Source: Amycolatopsis benzoatilytica AK 16/65 (GTDB taxonomy: Bacteria; Actinomycetota; Actinomycetes; Mycobacteriales; Pseudonocardiaceae). Taken from it: 64,000 nt of DNA. The notes beneath the pieces are model-generated. The model did no database searches. It was given only the letters and a program-made list of their open reading frames with translations, and had not been told where the DNA came from. Below, piece after piece: positions 1 through 7,545 of the stretch. The first letter of the stretch is position 1. Every line of letters starts with the position of its first letter. The position numbers and the translations under genes are program-made. The DNA lies in the NCBI RefSeq assembly GCF_000383915.1, contig NZ_KB912942.1:2144561-2208560 (forward strand), in the 5' to 3' direction.

Positions 1-2
1 AG

Positions 3-485
3 CGAGTGGTCGCCGCCGGACGAAACCGCGCTCGCCTCGACGAACTCAAGGGCGAGAGCGCGGACGCAGTGGTCCAGCTCGTGCCCGACGAGGACGCCAC
101 CGCGGCTGCGCTCGCCGAGGCCGCCGCAGAGGTCGACGTGGTCCTGGACTATGTGTGGGGGCCGCCTACCGAACTCGCCATGCGCGCCGTACTCGGAGCG
201 CGTACCCAGCACACCCGATTGCTGGACTGGGTGCAGATCGGCGGAATGGGCGGAGACGCGATCACCCTGTCCGGGCACGAGCTGCGCTCGAACGCGTGCC
301 GGATCCTGGGCAGCGGCTTCGGCGCGGTGGACCCGCAGGTCATGCAACGAGAGTTCACCGAGCTGGTCGCCGCGATCGCCGCGGGCGGCATGGCAGTGCG
401 CCCGCATCCGTTCCCGCTCGAGCAGGTCGAGGCCGCCTGGGCGCACCAGGACGCACCCGGCGAGCGGACCGTCATCCTCCTTTAG
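3..485 (+). CDS. MDR-family zinc-type alcohol dehydrogenase / quinone oxidoreductase, 3' part only
   Basis: C-terminal part of a medium-chain dehydrogenase/reductase, cut by the left edge of the window; the first whole codon is at base 3. The first residues (RVVAAGRNRARLDEL) look like the second strand and basic cofactor-binding region of the Rossmann fold. The later stretch IGGMGGDAITLSGHELRSN and the closing HPFPLEQVEAAWAHQ are typical of NAD(P)H-dependent oxidoreductases of this family. The catalytic and zinc-binding N-terminal half is not visible, so zinc dependence and substrate cannot be judged. It ends in TAG and is followed by more than 600 bases without a gene. It is probably a housekeeping or accessory gene flanking the polyene cluster. 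Confidence 0.8.
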   Translation, partial: RVVAAGRNRARLDELKGESADAVVQLVPDEDATAAALAEAAAEVDVVLDYVWGPPTELAMRAVLGARTQHTRLLDWVQIGGMGGDAITLSGHELRSNACRILGSGFGAVDPQVMQREFTELVAAIAAGGMAVRPHPFPLEQVEAAWAHQDAPGERTVILL

Positions 486-773
486 CCCACCCGTCACCCG
501 CCGCCTGATACCGGGCGCGGGCGGCGCTCTCGACCACTGCGAGCACCGAGTCGCCGCGCAGTCAGCTCCGCCCCATGATCGCGCACGTCACGCCGAAGGT
601 GGACTGCTTTCGCACACCCACTCCGCACGCGCCGATCCACCTGCGCATGACGCCACCCCGGTGAGGTTCTCATGCCGCGCCCGACCGCCCGGCCCACCGT
701 CCACGGCGGACGCATGCTGTTTGGCCGGGTACGAGCCGGTCGACCGCGGCGCACGTGCAGCACCGGCGGATTC

Positions 774-789
774 TGGGGTTTTCCCGGTC
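774..789 (+). promoter_or_regulatory. Putative PAS-LuxR (PimM-type) operator upstream of the NRPS gene
   Basis: The sequence CTGGGGTTTTCCCGGT matches 13 of 16 positions of the PimM-family consensus CTVGGGAWWTCCCBAG, including GGG and TCCC in the correct spacing. It lies about 350 bases before the NRPS start. Matching was by eye; a lone 13/16 match in GC-rich DNA could be chance, but similar sites precede other genes of the cluster. Confidence 0.4.
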
Positions 790-979
790 GCCGGCGGGAG
801 ACGCTGGGGCATGGACAACCCTGACGGGTACCCGCACTGCCCGGGGGCGGGAAAGGCAGGTGCGAGGCACCGATCTGCGGCCCGGCCTCGTCCGCCCACT
901 GTGGAGGCCGGGCGGGGATCCGGCCAGGAACCAGAACGCATGGCATGCCCGGATGTTGCCCGCGAACCCGGACCCGACC

Positions 980-1057
980 GGCCCGGACCAGTTGTTGCAC
1001 AAGCTGCGTGCCACGAAGTCGCTTGGCGAGATCGTCTCGGTCGCGCCGGAAACGGCA
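980..1057 (+). pseudogene. Relic of a discrete malonyltransferase-like gene (C-terminus only)
   Basis: Read in this frame the DNA encodes GPDQLLHKLRATKSLGEI followed by VSVAPETA. This closely matches the C-terminus of the intact acyltransferase at 14463-15380 (GPDQLFHKLDATKSLGEI, then VAVTPATA). The matching DNA shows mostly third-position differences, so this was once a coding copy. Upstream, the frame shows no acyltransferase motifs (no GxSxG), and downstream it runs on into unrelated sequence. It is best read as the remaining 3' end of a duplicated or relocated acyltransferase gene immediately upstream of the NRPS. Confidence 0.75.
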
Positions 1058-1139
1058 CGCCGGCCAACGGGGAACCACCACGGCCGGGCGCCGTTCTCAT
1101 CGGCACGGCGCAGATCCGCGACGGAGTGAAAGGTGTGAA

Positions 1140-4109
1140 ATGGGCAGAGGACAACGGTTCACCCGCCGCGTGGCACCGCTCGAACGGTGGTATCTCGGTT
1201 TCCCACGGGCCTTTTCGCCCGTGCAGAACCTCGTCGTGGAAGGCGTGGGACAGCTCGGCGCCGACGAAGTCCGGCACGCGGTCGCGGCAGCGGGTGAGGT
1301 CTATCCGGGCTCGCAGCTCGTTCGCCACGGAAACCACTGGGTCGACCGGCTAACGCCGCCGCCGGTCCGATTCGCCGCGGGAATGCCGTTATCCCGGCCG
1401 GCGCTCGCTACTGCGCTGCCCCGCGCTGGTGCCTTCTGCGAGGTCGTGGTATTCGACGGTGCACTGGTTTTTCGCGCCTCGCACGCAGTGATGGACGCGC
1501 GGGGGATCAAAATCTGGGCTGCGGAGGTGTTTCGTGCACTTCGTGGCGAATGCCCGAGCAGACGCGAGTCCGAACGTACCGTGCTCGATCTCGACGAACC
1601 TCTTCTGGATGCCGCCGAGGCGGGCGGGCACCGCCTCGCCCCGCCGGCGCTTCTCGCGACCCCCCGCCGGTCCCGGCCCGGGGAATGGCAGTGGGCCCGC
1701 CGGACGATCGACGGCACTTTCCCGGCTGTGGTGGCGAGGATCGCGACCGAGCTCGCGAGGCTGTCCGGCCGGGACAGCGCGCCGGTCAGCGTCCCGCTGG
1801 ACCTGCGGGTGTTCCATCCGGACCTGGACTCGACCTCGAACCTGGCGGTCACCGTCGCGATCGACGTCCCGGCAGGCCAGAGCTGGGCGGAGACGCACCA
1901 GCAGCTTCTCGGCGTGCTCGCCGAGCGGCGGGGAACGGTGTTCGCGCCGGGTGCCGCGATCCTTCGAGCACCGCTGGGATACCTGCGGGCGATCGTCCGG
2001 GGGCTGGACCGGCGCGCCCGACGCGACGAGCGCTTTTCCACCGTCGCGACGGTGAGCAACGTGGGCCGGATCGATTCGGCGAGCTTCGGGACTCCTGCCT
2101 TCGAACCCACCGCGGTCTACCTGCTGGGCGCGCGCGAACCGGCCAGCCCGCCGGGCGTGAACATCGTCGAATGTGACGGCCGCACGGAACTCACGCTGCC
2201 GTGGTGGCCTGGGGAGCGGAACGAAACGGAACAGTTGCTCGCCAGTCTGCACGAAGCGCTTTCCCCTGCAGCGCATCGCCAGCACAGCACACTGGCTGCC
2301 CCGGAACCGGCGAAGTCCGCCGCGGTGCCCGCGGAGAAGGGTGTCGTCGAGCAGTTTCGCGAGCAGGTGCGAGCGCACCCGGATGCCGTCGCGATCAGCG
2401 GCCCTTCCGGTGACGTCACCTACGCTGAACTTGATCGCCGCGCGCGAGTCGTCGCCGCGACGCTGATCGAGCACGGGGTCGGCAGGGACGACGTCGTCGG
2501 CCTTCTCGCGGATCGTTCGGTCGAGGCCGTCGTCGGGGCGTGGGGTGTCCTGATGGCCGGGTCGGCCTATCTGCCGATGGACACGAAGCATCCCGACGAG
2601 CGCATCCGCGGCCTGCTGACCGATGCGGGTTCGCCGCTGTGCCTGATCGGAAAGCCGCACAAAGACCGCACGCTCCTGCCCGGGGGATGCGCGGGGGTGG
2701 TGATCGAGGACCTGCCGTACGACCGGGAACCCACGGTGGCGCCGCGGGCCCCGGAGCCGTCCGATCTCGCTTACGTGGTCTATACCTCCGGCTCGACAGG
2801 CAAGCCGAAAGGGGTCGAGATCGAGCACCGCAGCCTGAGCAACTACGCGAGCTGGGCTACCCGCGAGCACGGCATCGATTCCGGTACCCGGTTGCCGCTG
2901 CTGTGCTCGCTCTCTTTCGACGTGGCCGAGATTTCGCTGATTCTCCCGTTTCTCACCGGGGGGACCCTGCTGCTGATGCGGGAGGAGCTGAGCCATGTCA
3001 GCCTCCAGGAGGTTTTCGATGCCGGAGCGACCGCGCTCGCGTTGACGCCGTCGCATCTGGATCTGATCACCCGGCTCAGGCTGCGGCCCGGCGGGGTGCG
3101 CACCCTGATGGTCATCGGGGAGCAGTTCCCGCGCTCGGTGGCGCAGCGCGCGCAGGAGATGTTCGGTCCGCACTGCCGGATTTTCAATCTGTACGGACCG
3201 GCCGAGGCGACGATCGGGGTGAGCCATCACCTTTTCGACGCTGCCGCGGACTCCGGTCCGAGCGTCCCGATCGGGCTTCCGCTGGATGGCGTCACGATGT
3301 ACGTGCTCGACGCCGAACGCCGGTTCGCCGCGCCGGGGGAGACCGGTGAGCTCTACCTGGGCGGGAAGCAGCTGGCGCGCGGGTACCGGGGCCGTACCGA
3401 CCTGACCCGGCAGCGGTTCGTCTATCTCGCCGACGGCACCCGCGCGTACCGCACCGGCGACATCGTGCGCCGGTTGCCGTCCGGGGAGCTGGAGTTCTGC
3501 GGTCGGATCGACGACCAGATCAAGGTGCACGGCCATCGGATCGAGCCGGCGGAGATCGCGCACACGCTGGAATCGCATCCGTCGGTGGCGGCCGCAGTGG
3601 TCGTTCCACGGGAGCGGCCCGGCGGGGACAAAGCACTGTGCGGCTACGTCGTCGCAGCGCCCGGAATGTCTGGGGTGTCAGCCGGGGAACTGGAAACACA
3701 TCTGCGGTGCACACTGCCGGACTACATGATTCCCGCCGCGATTGTCCCAGTCGCGGAGATCCCGCGGACGATCAATGGCAAGGTCGAGGTCGCGGCCTTG
3801 CCGGACCCGGCAACGGGTGTGCCGCGCGAAACCGGTGCCGCGGCACCGCTCAACGATACCGAATCCGCGGTGTCGCGCATCTGGGCTCAGGTGCTGCAGG
3901 TCGAGTCCGGCCGCATTACCCGCGACGCTGACTTCCATGAACTCGGCGGGGATTCGCTGAGCCTGATCACGATGGTCGCCGAAGTGGCTCGAGCGGTGGC
4001 CGGGCCGTCCGGGGAAGTCGCACTGACCGGGAAACTCCCGGACATCATCCGGCGGCCGACGGTCGCGCACATCGCCGAATTGGCCTTGCTGGCCCAGGTG
4101 CCCGCGTGA
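1140..4109 (+). CDS. Single-module NRPS: condensation-like, adenylation, peptidyl carrier (C-A-PCP)
   Basis: A 989-residue one-module nonribosomal peptide synthetase. The ATG at 1140 is chosen because it follows GGAGTGAAAGG and begins a sensible condensation domain; the frame is open further upstream. The condensation-like domain (about 1-400) carries SHAVMDARG, so the second His (residue 115) and the Asp (119) of HHxxxDG are kept and the first His is Ser. The adenylation domain (about 415-890) has YTSGSTGKPKG (from residue 548), LYGPAEATIG, YRTGD and NGKVE. Hand alignment to the phenylalanine-activating domain of GrsA gives a pocket of roughly D-V-I-A-M-I-L-I-G-K; the Asp suggests an alpha-amino acid, but the substrate is unknown. 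The carrier domain has LGGDSL with the phosphopantetheine Ser at 939. There is no thioesterase. Such a module is not a usual part of polyene clusters; it may feed an aminoacyl unit to the PKS or belong to another product. Confidence 0.9.
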   Translation: MGRGQRFTRRVAPLERWYLGFPRAFSPVQNLVVEGVGQLGADEVRHAVAAAGEVYPGSQLVRHGNHWVDRLTPPPVRFAAGMPLSRPALATALPRAGAFCEVVVFDGALVFRASHAVMDARGIKIWAAEVFRALRGECPSRRESERTVLDLDEPLLDAAEAGGHRLAPPALLATPRRSRPGEWQWARRTIDGTFPAVVARIATELARLSGRDSAPVSVPLDLRVFHPDLDSTSNLAVTVAIDVPAGQSWAETHQQLLGVLAERRGTVFAPGAAILRAPLGYLRAIVRGLDRRARRDERFSTVATVSNVGRIDSASFGTPAFEPTAVYLLGAREPASPPGVNIVECDGRTELTLPWWPGERNETEQLLASLHEALSPAAHRQHSTLAAPEPAKSAAVPAEKGVVEQFREQVRAHPDAVAISGPSGDVTYAELDRRARVVAATLIEHGVGRDDVVGLLADRSVEAVVGAWGVLMAGSAYLPMDTKHPDERIRGLLTDAGSPLCLIGKPHKDRTLLPGGCAGVVIEDLPYDREPTVAPRAPEPSDLAYVVYTSGSTGKPKGVEIEHRSLSNYASWATREHGIDSGTRLPLLCSLSFDVAEISLILPFLTGGTLLLMREELSHVSLQEVFDAGATALALTPSHLDLITRLRLRPGGVRTLMVIGEQFPRSVAQRAQEMFGPHCRIFNLYGPAEATIGVSHHLFDAAADSGPSVPIGLPLDGVTMYVLDAERRFAAPGETGELYLGGKQLARGYRGRTDLTRQRFVYLADGTRAYRTGDIVRRLPSGELEFCGRIDDQIKVHGHRIEPAEIAHTLESHPSVAAAVVVPRERPGGDKALCGYVVAAPGMSGVSAGELETHLRCTLPDYMIPAAIVPVAEIPRTINGKVEVAALPDPATGVPRETGAAAPLNDTESAVSRIWAQVLQVESGRITRDADFHELGGDSLSLITMVAEVARAVAGPSGEVALTGKLPDIIRRPTVAHIAELALLAQVPA

Positions 4110-4499
4110 GTGGAGAACTGGTGAGGTCAGGGCTCGGGCAGGTCTTCGGCCGGCCGCCGGTTCGTCGAGGCACGGCCACGACGTGGCAGGGGGAGAAAAC
4201 TACGGAAAACTCCAAAAACTGGCGAGGTTGGTGAGCCTATTGTGGACTTTGCGTCCTGGTCCGTACGGTCCGAACTGCGGGAACCCGGCAGGGAGGGGGG
4301 CTGAGGATGAGCGCCGAGGACGGTGGCCGGACGATTGCGGACTGGGCGGGACCGGGCCGGGCGGGGACACGGGCTGGCTCGCCGGCAGAACGTGAGCTCC
4401 GGGGAGAGAGTATGCGAACTTTCCCTCCCGGCTGGGAATCCAAGCGAATCGTGCTGGTCAGTCCGGATTCGTGAGGCGCTGACAGGAAGCTGAGACAGA
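4110..4499. other. Intergenic region between NRPS and first LAL regulator
   Basis: No gene is supported; short open frames here have no recognisable content. The last bases (AGGAAG about ten bases before the GTG at 4500) form a plausible ribosome-binding site for the regulator. No strong terminator hairpin was seen after the NRPS stop. Confidence 0.5.
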
Positions 4500-7337
4500 G
4501 TGGTCCCCTCGACTGCCGACGCGCGACGCGATGGTCGGCGGTGCGCCTTCCCAAGCCCGGCCGCCCCGGTGGCTGAGCTGGCGGGCCGTGACTGGGAAAT
4601 GCGCCTGCTCCTCCGGCAGGCGCGTGAGGCCGCGCTCGGCGAAGGCCGGGCCGTGCTGGTGCGCGGGCCGGCCGGGATCGGCAAGACCCGCATGGTCTCG
4701 GCCGCACTCGACGAGCTGGACGGAATCGCCCGCGCGGTGCTGACGGTCAGGTGCCCGCAACACGGTTCGGCGGAATACGAAGCGGTACGCAGGCTGCTCG
4801 AACCGCTTGTGCAGACCGGAGAAGGAGCCGGTCCGGACGCCGTGACCGCTGGCACGGCGTGGCTCGAGCCGGCCGCGTTGCGTGGGCCCGACCCGGGGGA
4901 TGTTTACGCGGTGATGCACGGGCTGCTGGGATTCGTGGCCGCACACGCGACCGAGGGACTGCTTGCCCTGGTGGTCGACGATGTCCAGTGGAGTGACGAG
5001 ACCTCCTTGCGGTGGCTCGGTTTCCTGCTGCGACGGGCGGAGAATCTGCGGCTGCTGGTGATCATGACTCAGCGGACCGGGCCGGGGGAGCGGAGTCTCG
5101 ACGCGCTGGGCGAGATCGGCGCATCGCCTCGCTGTCTCACTGTCGATCTCGGTCCGCTGTCCGGCGAAGCGGTCGCCGAGCTGCTGGAATCCGGTTTCGA
5201 CACGGCGCCGGAGCCGGCGTTCGCCGCCAAGTGCGGGGAGGTGACCGGCGGCAACCCGCATCTGCTCGCCAAAGTCATCGAGCGGTTGCGCGGCGAGGTC
5301 AGGCCCGTCGCCGCGTCGGTCGGCATGCTGGAGGAGGTGGGCCGCCGGGTCGTTGCGCTGTCGGTGCTGGACCAGCTGCCGACGGACACTTTGGCGGTGG
5401 CCCGGGCGATAGCCGTGCTCGGCTGCGAGGAACTGGAGATGATCGCGGCGCTGGCCGCAGTCCGGCCGAGTGCGGCGGTCGCCGCGGTGCAGGCGTTGCG
5501 CGGCAATGGTTTGCTGATGCCCGACCGGCTGGAGTACGCACCCGATCCGGTTCGCGCCGCGATCGTCGAAGCCGTGCCCCCAGCCGAGCTCACCGTGCTC
5601 CGGTGCCGGGCGGCGACTCTCCTCAACGACTGCGGACGCCCGGCCGAGGATGTCGCTGTCCAGCTGATGCTGCTCGAGCCGATCACCCGGCCGTGGATGG
5701 TGAACATCCTGCGCGACGCCGCCGCGCAGGCCGAGCGGCGGGGTGCGTCCTCGACGGCGGCCCGTTACCTGGTGCACGCGCTGGAAGCGGACGAGGATTC
5801 GGTCGCCATCCTCACCCACCTGGGCCGGGTGCTCGGCAAGGTCGACCCGCGATCGGCGTTGCAGTACCTGGAACGGGCGTATCAGCTGGCGCCGGATCCG
5901 CGGGAGCGGGCACCCATCGTCGTCCAGTACCTGCTGATCTCCCTGGCGAGCCAGGACCCGCGGCGGGCGATCGAGCTGGGCGGCGAGGTGCTTGCCGAGT
6001 TTGCCGCCGAGCCGCAGGCAGAACCGCCCCGGGCGATGCAGATGCTCAGGATGATGTTGCTGATGTCGGGCCGGCACGAGACGACCGCCGCCGCGAGCTC
6101 GGGCGAACACCGCCCCGTCGTCATGCCGGGAGGCGGCCGTACCGCCGAGGATCGCGAGCTGCTGGCGATGTCCGCATCGCTCGGCGCTTTGCAGGGCCGG
6201 CCCCGGTCGGAGGTCGTCGCGCAGGCTGCGGAGGTACTCCGCCTCGGCAACGCCGCTGTCGATGGATGGGCGGCGCTCGGCGCGGCGCTCCCGCTGTATC
6301 TCGCCGACCGGATCGAACCTGCGCTGGCAGCAGTCAACGACGTGCTCGACAACGCACAGCGGTCCGGCGAGGCGTTCATGCACACCCTGGCCGTCGGCGT
6401 GCGGGCGTTGATCTGGCTTTCCACCGGCAACCTTGCCGAAGCATTTTCCGACGCCCGGTCATCGCTCGACCGCGCGACGCAAGGTCCGGGCCCGCACTGG
6501 CGTCTGCCGCACGGCGTCCTGGCCTGCGTCCACCTCCACCAAGACCGGCCGACCAGCGCTGGACAAGTGCTGAACAGTGCGGAAAGGCTCGGGCCGGATC
6601 AGTTCTGCCTGAGCCAGCACGCTTTCCTGATGGCTCAGGCGAAATCGCTGCGCGCACTGGGGAAAGAAGAGGCCGCGCTCACCGTCCTGCGCCACTGCGG
6701 TGACAGCCTCGCGGAGGCCGGCTTCCGCAATCCGATGGTCGCGACCTGGTGGTGCGATGCCGCGGAGATCCTCGCCGGCCGCGATCGGGCCCGCGAGGGC
6801 AGAGAGCTGATCGAGGCGGTGGAGGCGGCTGCCGAACACTGGGGTACCCCGCGTTCGACCGGGATGGTCCGCCTTGCCCGCGGCATGCTGACGCCAGGGG
6901 ACGCGGGGATCGTGCTGCTTGAAGAGGCTGCGGAACGGCTGGCGGCGTCCCCGGCCAAGCTGGAACTGGCCAAGGTCGAGTACCTGCTCGGAGGCCGGCT
7001 GCTGCATCGGGGCGACAGCGAGCGAGCACGGGAACGGCTGCGGCGGGCGATTTCTCTTTCGGTGCGCTGCGGGGACAAATACCGGCTGCGCTTGTCGTTG
7101 TCGGCGCTGGCCGCCGCAGGCGGCCGGATGCGCAGCGGGACCGCGTCCCCTGCCGACGCGCTGAGCGGGAGTGAGCTGCGGGTGGCCCAGCGCGCAGCGG
7201 AGGGCTTGACCAACCGGGAGATCGCCGATGCGTTGTTCCTCGCCCAGCGGACCGTGGAACTGCACTTGACGAGCGTCTACCGCAAACTCGGCATCAACGG
7301 CCGGAGTGGCCTGACGAGCGCCCTGTGGCACAGATGA
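4500..7337 (+). CDS. LAL-family transcriptional regulator 1 (ATPase plus LuxR HTH)
   Basis: A 945-residue LuxR regulator of the large ATP-binding (LAL/MalT-like) class, the type found in groups of two or three in nystatin, amphotericin and candicidin clusters (NysRI-RIII). The N-terminal STAND-type ATPase shows an intact Walker A, GPAGIGKT (about 56-63), and a Walker B with LALVVDDVQWSDE (about 155-168). The middle is a long alpha-helical, TPR-like region. The last 60 residues are a LuxR helix-turn-helix (LTNREIADALFLAQRTVELH, then VYRKLGI). The start is the first GTG of the frame, preceded by AGGAAG; the family's N-terminal LAGRDWE follows soon after. It probably activates cluster transcription. 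Confidence 0.92.
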   Translation: MVPSTADARRDGRRCAFPSPAAPVAELAGRDWEMRLLLRQAREAALGEGRAVLVRGPAGIGKTRMVSAALDELDGIARAVLTVRCPQHGSAEYEAVRRLLEPLVQTGEGAGPDAVTAGTAWLEPAALRGPDPGDVYAVMHGLLGFVAAHATEGLLALVVDDVQWSDETSLRWLGFLLRRAENLRLLVIMTQRTGPGERSLDALGEIGASPRCLTVDLGPLSGEAVAELLESGFDTAPEPAFAAKCGEVTGGNPHLLAKVIERLRGEVRPVAASVGMLEEVGRRVVALSVLDQLPTDTLAVARAIAVLGCEELEMIAALAAVRPSAAVAAVQALRGNGLLMPDRLEYAPDPVRAAIVEAVPPAELTVLRCRAATLLNDCGRPAEDVAVQLMLLEPITRPWMVNILRDAAAQAERRGASSTAARYLVHALEADEDSVAILTHLGRVLGKVDPRSALQYLERAYQLAPDPRERAPIVVQYLLISLASQDPRRAIELGGEVLAEFAAEPQAEPPRAMQMLRMMLLMSGRHETTAAASSGEHRPVVMPGGGRTAEDRELLAMSASLGALQGRPRSEVVAQAAEVLRLGNAAVDGWAALGAALPLYLADRIEPALAAVNDVLDNAQRSGEAFMHTLAVGVRALIWLSTGNLAEAFSDARSSLDRATQGPGPHWRLPHGVLACVHLHQDRPTSAGQVLNSAERLGPDQFCLSQHAFLMAQAKSLRALGKEEAALTVLRHCGDSLAEAGFRNPMVATWWCDAAEILAGRDRAREGRELIEAVEAAAEHWGTPRSTGMVRLARGMLTPGDAGIVLLEEAAERLAASPAKLELAKVEYLLGGRLLHRGDSERARERLRRAISLSVRCGDKYRLRLSLSALAAAGGRMRSGTASPADALSGSELRVAQRAAEGLTNREIADALFLAQRTVELHLTSVYRKLGINGRSGLTSALWHR

Positions 7338-7361
7338 GCGGAATAGCGCGAGCCGGTTGCT

Positions 7362-7376
7362 GTCACTTAGTGTGAC
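7362..7376. repeat. Short inverted repeat upstream of second LAL gene
   Basis: GTCAC-TTAGT-GTGAC, a 5-bp perfect inverted repeat 25 bases after the preceding stop and about 170 bases before the next start, in locally AT-richer DNA. It could be part of a promoter or an operator. The arms are short, so chance is possible. Confidence 0.25.
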
Positions 7377-7545
7377 GATCTTCCTCTGTTCGGCCGCTTG
7401 CGGTACCCGATGGGGCCGAATGGGCTACTGACGCGTAACCGCCCTGTTCAAACCGGTGGTCTTGCAGAAATTTTGCCGACCGTTGTAACCTTCGGCACAG
7501 GATCCAAGCTTGAGAGTAACCGTTCGGGGACGCCGGGAGGGCAAT

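Larger units (their letters stand above)
486..1139. other. Intergenic region upstream of the NRPS gene
   Basis: No intact gene is supported. The stretch holds two recognisable things, listed separately: a PimM-like palindromic operator at 774-789 and a relic of an acyltransferase C-terminus at 980-1057. The rest is GC-rich sequence with overlapping chance reading frames and no recognisable protein. Confidence 0.6.

Noticed and set aside
4458..6383. Reverse-strand frame of about 640 codons opposite the first LAL gene
   Set aside because: Antisense to an intact ATPase/HTH protein; Arg/Gln/His-rich composition and no motif.
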